DNA of 6,485 nt from an uncultured Actinoplanes sp. (lineage in GTDB: Bacteria; Actinomycetota; Actinomycetes; Mycobacteriales; Micromonosporaceae). This document shows positions 1-5,132 of this stretch, piece after piece. Both the position numbers and the translations under genes were made by a program. Numbering within the stretch: position 1 is the first letter of the stretch; every line of letters begins with the position of its first letter. The DNA lies in assembly GCA_934667465.1 (NCBI GenBank), contig CAKUMG010000343.1, forward strand, positions 1-6,485. Direction: 5' to 3'. The notes beneath the pieces were generated by a model. The model had not been told where the DNA came from and ran no database searches. It was given only the letters and a program-made list of their open reading frames with translations.

Positions 1-3
1 GAG

Positions 4-39
4 CTGACCCCGCCCGCGCTCCTCAGCGGGCAGGGTCAG
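4..39 (-). terminator. Terminator hairpin behind tRNA-Gly
   Basis: CTGACCC (4-10) pairs with GGGTCAG (33-39), and GCCCGC (12-17) pairs with GCGGGC (26-31). One mismatch (C11/A32) separates the two arms, and the loop is 8 nt. The hairpin begins 10 nt past the 3' end of tRNA-Gly on the minus strand, the right place to end its transcript. Any U-tract would lie beyond the window edge; many actinobacterial terminators lack one. Confidence 0.7.
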
Positions 40-49
40 TGCAGAAGCG

Positions 50-120
50 AGCGGGCGACGAGAATCGAACTCGCGTAATCAGTTTGGAAGACTGAGGCTC
101 TACCATTGAGCTACGCCCGC
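50..120 (-). tRNA. tRNA-Gly (anticodon TCC)
   Basis: Reads as a complete 71-nt cloverleaf on the minus strand. The acceptor arms are GCGGGCG and CGCCCGC with discriminator U. The D arm is GCTC/GAGC. The anticodon stem is TCAGT/ACTGA around loop CTTCCAA, which puts anticodon TCC at plus positions 86-88. The T arm is GCGAG/CTCGT around TTCGATT. It decodes GGA and GGG glycine codons. The 3' CCA is not encoded (the next bases are CGC), so it must be added after transcription, as is common in actinomycetes. It is divergent from the tRNA-Pro gene, with 178 nt between them. Confidence 0.96.
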
Positions 121-279
121 GTGACATACGACCGCCCGGGGTTGCGGCGTGTCGGTGCCGTGGTCAGCGTACTGAATGATCCCGGGGTTTGGCGAACCGG
201 TTCCCCCGCGTGGCGCTTGCCGCAGGGTCGTCGTGGCGGTTGGGGCGACGCCGCGGCACACGCGACGCAGCCGACCGCA

Positions 280-285
280 TACACT
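280..285 (+). promoter_or_regulatory. Possible -10 element for tRNA-Pro
   Basis: TACACT fits the TAnnnT pattern and would start transcription near 292, leaving a leader of about 7 nt before the mature tRNA. The -35 region at suitable spacing (257-262) is poor. A competing choice is TAGCCT (285-290), 17 nt after GCGACG (262-267), but that leaves only about 2 nt of leader. The divergent tRNA-Gly promoter must also lie in this gap; I could not place it. Confidence 0.3.
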
Positions 286-298
286 AGCCTGCGGCCTC

Positions 299-372
299 CG
301 GGGTGTGGCGCAGTTTGGTAGCGCACTCGCTTTGGGAGCGAGGGGCCGTGGGTTCAAATCCCGCCACCCCGA
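299..372 (+). tRNA. tRNA-Pro (anticodon TGG)
   Basis: A complete 74-nt cloverleaf. Acceptor arms are CGGGGTG and CACCCCG with discriminator A. The D arm is GCGC/GCGC around AGTTTGGTA. The anticodon stem is CTCGC/GCGAG around TTTGGGA, which puts anticodon TGG at 333-335. The variable loop is 5 nt and the T arm is GTGGG/CCCGC around TTCAAAT. No CCA is encoded. The T following C in its family box indicates it reads CCA, and by wobble other proline codons. It ends 40 nt before the tig start codon with no hairpin between, so it may share a transcript with tig. Confidence 0.97.
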
Positions 373-399
373 CTTTCACCTATACGAAGAGATCCATCC

Positions 400-405
400 A
401 AGGAG
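400..405 (+). promoter_or_regulatory. Ribosome binding site deciding the tig start
   Basis: AAGGAG lies 7 nt before GTG at 413. The open frame runs upstream through the tRNA-Pro gene to an ATG at 176, but the only good Shine-Dalgarno sequence is here. Conserved trigger-factor residues also begin immediately after this GTG, which settles the start. Confidence 0.85.
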
Positions 406-412
406 TACGCCT

Positions 413-1759
413 GTGAAGAGCACCGTCGAGACGTTGAGTCCGACCCGGGTGCGGCTCGCCATCGAGGTGCCGTTCGACGAGCTGAAGCCCAGCCTGCAGA
501 AGGCGTACCGGGAGATCGGGTCGTCGATCCAGCTTCCCGGCTTCCGCAAGGGCAAGATCCCGGCGGCCGTCATCGACCAGCGCGTGGGCCGTGGCGCGGT
601 GCTCAACGAGGCCGTGCAGGAGGCGATCCCGCAGCAGATCCTGGCTGCCGTGCGCGAGCACGAGGTGAAGACCCTGGGCCGTCCCGAGGTGGAGATCACC
701 GAGTTCGCCGACAACGAGCCGCTGAAGTTCACGGCCGAGGTCGACGTGCGTCCGGAGATCACCATCCCGGACCTGTCCACCATCAAGGTGGAGGTGCCGG
801 CCGTCGAGATCGGCGACAACGAGATCGACGAGCAGATCAACGGCCTCCGGGAGCGCTTCGCGACCCTGAAGACCGTGGAGCGCCCGGCCGCGGAGGGCGA
901 CTACGTCCAGCTCGACCTGCGCGCGACCGTCGACGGCGAGGAGGTGCCGGGCGGCTCGGCCACCAACATCTCGCACGAGGTCGGCAGCAAGCAGCTGCTC
1001 CCGGGTCTCGACGAGGTGCTCGTGGGCATGTCGGCCGACGCGGACGCCACGTTCACCACCCAGCTCGTGGGCGGCGACTTCGCCGGCCGTGACGCCGAGG
1101 TGGCGGTGACCGTGCGCTCGGTCAAGGACAAGCAGCTCCCCGAGATCGACGATGAGTTCGCGCAGATGGCGAGCGAGTTCGACAGCCTCGACGAGCTCAA
1201 GGCCGACCTCAAGGAGCGGCTGGGCAAGGTCAAGAAGGTCGAGCAGATCTACGCGGCCCGCGACGAGGCGCTCAAGCAGCTCGTCGAGGCCGCCGAGATC
1301 CCCGCGCCCGAGGGCATCGTCAAGGACGAGGTCGAGGGTCGCAAGCAGGCCATGAACGACCAGCTCGAGCGGATCGGCGCGAGCCTCGAGGACTACCTCG
1401 CCTCCGAGGAGAAGACCGAGGAGCAGATCGACACCGAGCTGACCGAGGCGGCCACCGAGGGCGTCCGGATCCAGCTGCTGCTCGACACCATCGCCGACGC
1501 GGAGGACATCCAGGTCAGCGACGACGAGTTCGGTCACGAGATCGTGCACCGGGCGCAGCGGGCGCAGATGCAGCCGCAGCAGTACTACGACCAGCTCGTG
1601 CAGTCGGGGTCGGCCGCCGCCGTCTTCGGCGACGTGCGCCGTGGCAAGGCCCTGGCCAACGTCATGGAGCAGGTCGAGATGAAGGACACCGCGGGCAACG
1701 TCCTCACCCTGGACGACCTGCGCGAGGCCAGCGACGACCACGCGGGTCACAACCACTGA
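413..1759 (+). CDS. tig: Trigger factor (ribosome-associated chaperone and prolyl isomerase)
   Basis: Trigger factor docks at the ribosomal exit tunnel, shields nascent chains and has peptidyl-prolyl isomerase activity. The product is 448 aa from GTG, close to the 432 aa of E. coli. The N-terminal ribosome-binding domain (about 1-115) carries the signature GFRKGKIP at 43-50, the docking loop. The FKBP-like isomerase domain spans about 155-240 and includes LLPGLDEVLVGM (195-206). The helical C-terminal chaperone domain follows from about 241, rich in Glu, Lys and Gln, and ends in a short Asp/His tail (DDHAGHNH). The start is fixed by AAGGAG at 400-405. tRNA-Pro lies just upstream, and a strong terminator follows 12 nt after the stop, so tig is apparently not cotranscribed with clpP1. 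TATACG at 381-386 could be its own -10 element, but the matching -35 would fall inside tRNA-Pro and is weak. Confidence 0.97.
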   Translation: MKSTVETLSPTRVRLAIEVPFDELKPSLQKAYREIGSSIQLPGFRKGKIPAAVIDQRVGRGAVLNEAVQEAIPQQILAAVREHEVKTLGRPEVEITEFADNEPLKFTAEVDVRPEITIPDLSTIKVEVPAVEIGDNEIDEQINGLRERFATLKTVERPAAEGDYVQLDLRATVDGEEVPGGSATNISHEVGSKQLLPGLDEVLVGMSADADATFTTQLVGGDFAGRDAEVAVTVRSVKDKQLPEIDDEFAQMASEFDSLDELKADLKERLGKVKKVEQIYAARDEALKQLVEAAEIPAPEGIVKDEVEGRKQAMNDQLERIGASLEDYLASEEKTEEQIDTELTEAATEGVRIQLLLDTIADAEDIQVSDDEFGHEIVHRAQRAQMQPQQYYDQLVQSGSAAAVFGDVRRGKALANVMEQVEMKDTAGNVLTLDDLREASDDHAGHNH

Positions 1760-1771
1760 GAACGCCTGATG

Positions 1772-1800
1772 AGGGGCCGCCGCGTTGTGCGGCGGCCCCT
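1772..1800 (+). terminator. Terminator of tig
   Basis: A perfect 12-bp stem (1772-1783 with 1789-1800, GC-rich) closes a 5-nt GTTGT loop and is followed by TGTCGTT. It starts 12 nt after the tig stop codon and separates tig from the clpP1 promoter region. Confidence 0.88.
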
Positions 1801-1840
1801 TGTCGTTCGGCGTGCGCCCCGGCCCACGGGATCGGCCCTG

Positions 1841-1857
1841 GTGCGCTGTCAGCGAAC
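1841..1857 (+). promoter_or_regulatory. Likely ClgR operator of clpP1P2
   Basis: GTGCGCTGTCAGCGAAC contains the perfect inverted repeat CGCTG-T-CAGCG, with outer GT/AC also symmetric. Read on the minus strand it is GTTCGCTGACAGCGCAC, which matches the published actinobacterial ClgR pattern CGCYNANRGCG throughout that core. ClgR activates clpP1P2 and other protease genes in Streptomyces, Corynebacterium and Mycobacterium. The site lies 111 nt before the clpP1 start codon. If TAGGTT (1896-1901) is the -10 element, the site is centred near -58, suitable for an activator upstream of a weak -35. Confidence 0.75.
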
Positions 1858-1895
1858 ACCTGCCCGAGCGGGAAGCTGATGCGCATCTGACCGGT

Positions 1896-1901
1896 TAGGT
1901 T
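1896..1901 (+). promoter_or_regulatory. Probable -10 of the clpP1P2 promoter
   Basis: TAGGTT fits TAnnnT and predicts a start near 1908, giving a leader of about 60 nt. No recognisable -35 lies 16-18 nt upstream, which is expected of an activator-dependent promoter. The leader contains an imperfect 8-bp hairpin (1921-1944, one A/C mismatch) just before the Shine-Dalgarno GAAGGG (1957-1962). Confidence 0.45.
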
Positions 1902-1967
1902 GGTCGTACGACGGACAACCTGCCGACCGGAACCTCGGCCGGCATCAGTCAGCGGTGAAGGGCTGTC

Positions 1968-2597
1968 ATGACCGATCTGCACCTCCCTGCGAGTCCCACG
2001 CTGCGTGGTGACTCCCTCAGTGGCAACCTCGACGATTCGGTCTACAACCGTCTGCTGCGCGAGCGGATCATCTTTCTCGGCAGCGAGGTGACCGATCAGG
2101 CTGCCAACCGCATCTGCGCGCAGCTGCTGCTGCTCTCCGCGGAGGACCCCGAGCGCGACATCAACCTCTGGATCAACTCGCCGGGTGGCTCGGTCTACTC
2201 CGGCATGGCGATCTACGACACGATGCAGTTCATCGACAACGACGTCTCCACCGTGGCCATGGGCATGGCCGCGTCGATGGGGCAGCTGCTGCTCTGCGCG
2301 GGCACCAAGGGCAAGCGTTACTCGCTGCCGCACGCGCGGATCATGATGCACCAGCCGTCGGGCGGCATGGGCGGTACCGCCGCCGACATCGCCATCCAGG
2401 CCGAGCAGATGCTGTACACCAAGCGCATGTTCCAGGAGCGGGTGGCTTTCCACACCGGCCAGGACCAGGCGACGATCGAAACCGACTCCGACCGGGACCG
2501 CTGGTTCACGGCGGAGGAAGCCAAGAACTACGGCTTCATCGACAAGGTGATCACCGGGGCGACGCAGGTCCCCGAGGGCGCCGGAACGCTGAACTGA
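1968..2597 (+). CDS. clpP1: ATP-dependent Clp protease proteolytic subunit ClpP1
   Basis: Cytoplasmic serine peptidase (family S14) that forms heptameric rings and degrades proteins delivered by ClpX or ClpC. The product is 209 aa, of usual family length. The catalytic triad is visible: Ser103 in GMAASMGQ, His128 in MMHQPSGG and Asp177 in SDRDRWF, with spacing matching E. coli Ser97, His122 and Asp171 after the offset. The oxyanion-region motif NSPGGSV is at 70-76. The N-terminal 20 or so residues are variable and in relatives are partly removed as a propeptide. The ATG is preceded by GAAGGG at 5-nt spacing. It is the first gene of a two-gene operon with clpP2, 11 nt downstream. In mycobacteria the two paralogues form a mixed ClpP1P2 tetradecamer, and the same is likely here. 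A ClgR-type site upstream suggests induction under proteotoxic stress. The 1/2 numbering follows gene order. Confidence 0.97.
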   Translation: MTDLHLPASPTLRGDSLSGNLDDSVYNRLLRERIIFLGSEVTDQAANRICAQLLLLSAEDPERDINLWINSPGGSVYSGMAIYDTMQFIDNDVSTVAMGMAASMGQLLLCAGTKGKRYSLPHARIMMHQPSGGMGGTAADIAIQAEQMLYTKRMFQERVAFHTGQDQATIETDSDRDRWFTAEEAKNYGFIDKVITGATQVPEGAGTLN

Positions 2598-2608
2598 GGA
2601 GCTGAGTA

Positions 2609-3271
2609 ATGACAGACCTGACTATGCCTCCCGGGTTCGCTCCGGTGCACAACCGCTACGTCCTGCCCTCGTTCGTCGAGCGCACGTCGTACGGCGTGAA
2701 GGAGTCGAACCCGTACAACAAGATGTTCGAGGACCGGATCATCTTCCTCGGCGTCCAGGTGGACGACGCGTCGGCCAACGACGTGATGGCCCAGCTGCTG
2801 ACGCTGGAGAGCGCCGACCCGGACCGCGACATCATCATGTACATCAACTCGCCCGGTGGCTCGTTCACGGCCATGACGGCGATCTACGACACCATGCAGT
2901 ACATCCGTCCCGACATCAGCACGGTCTGCCTGGGCCAGGCGGCCAGCGCGGCGGCGGTGCTGCTGGCCGGCGGTTCGCCCGGCAAGCGGATGGCGCTCCC
3001 GCACTCGCGGATCATCATCCACCAGCCGGCCACCGAGGGCGGCTACGGTCAGGGCTCGGACATCGAGATCCAGGCCCGCGAGATCCTGCGGATGCGTTCC
3101 CAGCTCGAGGAGCTGACCGCCAAGCACTCCGGTCAGCCGCTCGAGAAGGTCCGCAAGGACATCGACCGTGACAAGATCATGACGGCCACCGAGGCCAAGG
3201 AGTACGGCATCGTGGACACCGTCCTCGCGAGCCGCAAGAAGAGCCTGCAGGGCGTCGGCGCCGGCAACTGA
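2609..3271 (+). CDS. clpP2: ATP-dependent Clp protease proteolytic subunit ClpP2
   Basis: Second ClpP paralogue (S14 family), 220 aa, expected to pair with ClpP1 as the other ring of a mixed peptidase. The triad is intact: Ser113 in GQAASAAAV, His138 in IIHQPATEGG and Asp188 in IDRDKI. NSPGGSF is at 80-86. As in other actinobacterial ClpP2 proteins, alanine follows the catalytic Ser where ClpP1 has methionine, and the His-region loop is one residue longer than in ClpP1. These differences probably give the two rings different cleavage preferences. Translation is probably coupled to clpP1: the Shine-Dalgarno GAGGAG (2596-2601) overlaps the clpP1 stop codon and lies 7 nt before ATG. The first four residues (MTDL) are the same as in ClpP1. 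A strong terminator follows, so clpX belongs to another unit. Confidence 0.97.
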   Translation: MTDLTMPPGFAPVHNRYVLPSFVERTSYGVKESNPYNKMFEDRIIFLGVQVDDASANDVMAQLLTLESADPDRDIIMYINSPGGSFTAMTAIYDTMQYIRPDISTVCLGQAASAAAVLLAGGSPGKRMALPHSRIIIHQPATEGGYGQGSDIEIQAREILRMRSQLEELTAKHSGQPLEKVRKDIDRDKIMTATEAKEYGIVDTVLASRKKSLQGVGAGN

Positions 3272-3277
3272 CATCCT

Positions 3278-3314
3278 CCGCGGCGCGCCCGGGTTCGGCC
3301 CGGGCACGCCGCGG
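3278..3314 (+). terminator. Terminator of the clpP1P2 operon
   Basis: A 16-bp stem (3278-3293 with 3299-3314) has a single C/A mismatch and a TTCGG loop. It starts 6 nt after the clpP2 stop codon and is followed by TGGCTTTTG. This is among the strongest hairpins in the window and argues that clpX depends on its own promoter. Confidence 0.9.
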
Positions 3315-3355
3315 TGGCTTTTGCCGATCAAGAGCCGACAACCACCCCTGCCGTA

Positions 3356-3372
3356 CGCGGTGCAGCACCGCG
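3356..3372. promoter_or_regulatory. Perfect 17-bp palindrome upstream of clpX, possible operator
   Basis: CGCGGTGC-A-GCACCGCG has 8-bp arms around a single central base, a geometry that suits a dimeric DNA-binding protein better than an RNA hairpin. Its centre lies about 74 bp before the TAGACT -10 of clpX. It does not match the ClgR, HspR/HAIR, CIRCE or actinobacterial LexA patterns I know. The binding protein is unknown. Confidence 0.4.
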
Positions 3373-3414
3373 GGTGTCGGAAGGCCCACCAGCCGGGTAC
3401 GACCCCTACGCCGT

Positions 3415-3443
3415 GTCACGGTGCGTCCGGCGCAGGCTAGACT
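3415..3443 (+). promoter_or_regulatory. Promoter of clpX
   Basis: TAGACT (3438-3443) is a very good actinobacterial -10. GTCACG (3415-3420) lies 17 bp upstream as a partial -35. The predicted start is near 3450, leaving a leader of about 184 nt before clpX. A near-palindrome (3409-3423) covers the -35, so a repressor could act there. A second possible -10, TAACGT (3498-3503), has a weaker -35. Confidence 0.6.
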
Positions 3444-3449
3444 GACCAA

Positions 3450-3633
3450 CCCCTGACACGCCCGTTTTGGGGGGTCGGAGAACAGCACCTTTGCGGGTAA
3501 CGTCGAGTCGGCAACCTCAGCTACGCACGTCGGCAGACGATGAACTGTGCAAGACGATGATTTGGCACGAGGAAGATCGTCCTCAGAGCCGCGGGCCGGC
3601 GACAGCCGGCCGATGAGCGCAGGGAGAACGTAG
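3450..3633 (+). other. Long clpX leader with tiny ORFs, direct repeat and hairpin
   Basis: If the TAGACT promoter is used, about 184 nt precede clpX. This stretch holds a 9-bp direct repeat AGACGATGA (3535-3543 and 3552-3560). It also holds two tiny overlapping reading frames: MNCARR (3540-3560) and MIWHEEDRPQSRGPATAGR (3557-3616), joined by ATGA. A GC hairpin (GGCCGGC/GCCGGCC, loop GACA, 3594-3611) ends 10 nt before the clpX Shine-Dalgarno. Neither tiny frame has a good ribosome binding site, so translation is speculative. Confidence 0.35.
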
Positions 3634-4923
3634 GTGGCACGGATCGGTGACGGTGGCGACCTACTGAAGTGCTCGTTCTGCGGGAAATCGCAGAAGCAGG
3701 TCAAGAAGCTCATCGCGGGCCCAGGGGTCTACATCTGTGACGAGTGCATCGACCTCTGCAACGAGATCATCGAGGAGGAGCTGGCCGAGACCGGCGAGGT
3801 GAAGTGGGAAGAGCTTCCCAAGCCGATGGAGATCTGCCAGTTCCTGGACAATTACGTGGTGGGGCAGGAGAACGCCAAGAAGGCACTCTCCGTCGCCGTC
3901 TACAACCACTACAAGCGGATCCAGGCCGAGTCGAACGGCGCGCCCGGCGCGGGCAGCGACGTCGAGGTGGCCAAGTCCAACATCATGCTGATCGGCCCCA
4001 CCGGCTGCGGCAAGACGCACCTGGCGCAGACGCTGGCCCGGATGCTCAACGTCCCGTTCGCGATCGCCGACGCCACGGCGCTGACCGAGGCAGGCTATGT
4101 TGGTGAGGACGTCGAGAACATCCTGCTCAAGCTGATCCAGGCCGCCGACTACGACGTCAAGCGCGCCGAGCAGGGCATCATCTACATCGACGAGGTCGAC
4201 AAGATCGCCCGCAAGAGCGAGAACCCGTCGATCACCCGCGACGTCTCCGGCGAGGGCGTGCAGCAGGCGTTGCTCAAGATCCTCGAGGGCACGGTCGCGA
4301 ACGTGCCGCCGCAGGGCGGCCGCAAGCACCCGCACCAGGAGTTCATCCAGATCGACACCACCAATGTGCTGTTCATCGTGGGTGGTGCCTTCGCGGGGCT
4401 GGACCGGATCATCGAGGCCCGCACCGGCAAGAGCGGCGTCGGCTTCGGTGCCCACCTGCGGTCGGTCTCGGAGCGCAACACCGACGACGTGTTCGGCAAG
4501 GTCATGCCGGAGGACATGCTGAAGTTCGGGCTCATCCCCGAGTTCATCGGCCGGCTTCCCGTGATCACGACGGTGCGCAACCTCGACCGCGAGGCGCTCA
4601 TCAAGATCCTCACCGAGCCCCGCAATGCGTACGTGAAGCAGTACCAGCGGCTCTTCGAGCTCGACGGCGTGGAACTGGAGTTCGACGAGGGCGCCCTCGA
4701 GGCGATCGCGCACCAGGCGATGCTCCGGGGCACCGGCGCCCGCGGCCTCCGCGCCATCATGGAGGAGGTCCTCCAGAACGTGATGTTCGAGGTGCCGAGC
4801 AACCCCGACGCCGCCCGGGTCGTCATCACCCGGGGGGTCGTGGAGGAGAACGTCATCCCGACCATCGTCCCGCGTGAGTTCGTCGGCCGGCGCCGCCGTG
4901 ATCGCGAGGAGAAGTCCGCCTGA
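3634..4923 (+). CDS. clpX: ATP-dependent Clp protease ATP-binding subunit ClpX
   Basis: Hexameric AAA+ unfoldase that recognises tagged or misfolded proteins and threads them into ClpP1P2. The product is 429 aa, a normal length. The N-terminal zinc-binding domain has C13-x2-C16 and C35-x2-C38. Walker A is GPTGCGKT (121-128), the pore-1 loop is GYVG (154-157) and Walker B is IIYIDEVD (182-189). The RKH pore loop is at 230-232. The ClpP-docking loop reads VGF (269-271), equivalent to IGF in E. coli. Further AAA+ elements are sensor 1 near FIVGGAF (247-253), arginine finger R307 in EFIGRLP and sensor 2 R370 in GTGARGLR. The C-terminal tail is basic then acidic ([11 protein letters not shown]). 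GTG at 3634 is preceded directly by an in-frame TAG and by AGGGAG (3621-3626) at 7-nt spacing, so this start is secure. It lies downstream of clpP1P2 but with its own promoter and long leader. Confidence 0.98.
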   Translation: MARIGDGGDLLKCSFCGKSQKQVKKLIAGPGVYICDECIDLCNEIIEEELAETGEVKWEELPKPMEICQFLDNYVVGQENAKKALSVAVYNHYKRIQAESNGAPGAGSDVEVAKSNIMLIGPTGCGKTHLAQTLARMLNVPFAIADATALTEAGYVGEDVENILLKLIQAADYDVKRAEQGIIYIDEVDKIARKSENPSITRDVSGEGVQQALLKILEGTVANVPPQGGRKHPHQEFIQIDTTNVLFIVGGAFAGLDRIIEARTGKSGVGFGAHLRSVSERNTDDVFGKVMPEDMLKFGLIPEFIGRLPVITTVRNLDREALIKILTEPRNAYVKQYQRLFELDGVELEFDEGALEAIAHQAMLRGTGARGLRAIMEEVLQNVMFEVPSNPDAARVVITRGVVEENVIPTIVPREFVGRRRRDREEKSA

Positions 4924-4948
4924 GCGGGTCACAGGCCCTCCGGGGTGT

Positions 4949-4974
4949 GCCGGCCCGGGTTCGCCGGGGCCGGC
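4949..4974 (+). terminator. First hairpin after clpX
   Basis: GCCGGCCC (4949-4956) pairs with GGGCCGGC (4967-4974), with a further GG/CC pairing possible inside past a bulge. It lies 25 nt after the clpX stop codon and has no T-run. It probably contributes to termination or mRNA 3'-end stability together with the hairpin that follows. Confidence 0.6.
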
Positions 4975-5009
4975 GGTCTCCGGCCTGGCCTGGCTCGCTC
5001 TCACAGCAT

Positions 5010-5037
5010 CGGTCGTGCCCCTTGAGGGGCGCGACCG
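5010..5037 (+). terminator. Second, stronger terminator after clpX
   Basis: A 12-bp stem (5010-5021 with 5026-5037, one G.U pair) closes a TTGA tetraloop and is followed by TTCTGGTTT. This is the better candidate for rho-independent termination of clpX and insulates the hydrolase gene. Confidence 0.8.
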
Positions 5038-5120
5038 TTCTGGTTTCCGGGCCTCGTCGTGCCGAATCTTGTTCTGCTCGGCCCCGTCGTGCTGGGCCTC
5101 GCCTTTCCGGGCTTGCTCCG

Positions 5121-5126
5121 TAGGGT
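5121..5126 (+). promoter_or_regulatory. -10 element of a likely leaderless hydrolase transcript
   Basis: TAGGGT fits TAnnnT and ends 6 nt before the ATG, so transcription would start at or next to the A of the start codon, as in many actinobacterial leaderless mRNAs. No clear -35 is visible. The same bases (AGGGTGG) could instead act as a weak Shine-Dalgarno sequence, so the two readings compete. Confidence 0.5.
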
Positions 5127-5132
5127 GGTCGC

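Noticed and set aside
176..412. N-terminal extension of trigger factor from ATG 176
   Set aside because: It runs straight through the tRNA-Pro gene and lacks family similarity; GTG 413 has a good ribosome site and the conserved N-terminus begins there.
380..1756. 458-codon open frame antisense to tig
   Set aside because: Leu/Val/Asp/Arg-rich composition typical of the reverse strand of a high-GC gene, with no recognisable domain; tig fully explains the region.
2528..3331. 267-codon open frame antisense to clpP2
   Set aside because: Overlaps all of clpP2 and the operon terminator; no domain and biased composition.
3594..3611. Perfect GC hairpin as a terminator before clpX
   Set aside because: Only 7 bp, no T-run, and directly upstream of the clpX ribosome site; more likely a leader structure or chance.
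3661..5004. 447-codon open frame antisense to clpX
   Set aside because: Same antisense artefact: low-complexity Leu/Val/Asp/His content, running over clpX and its terminator.
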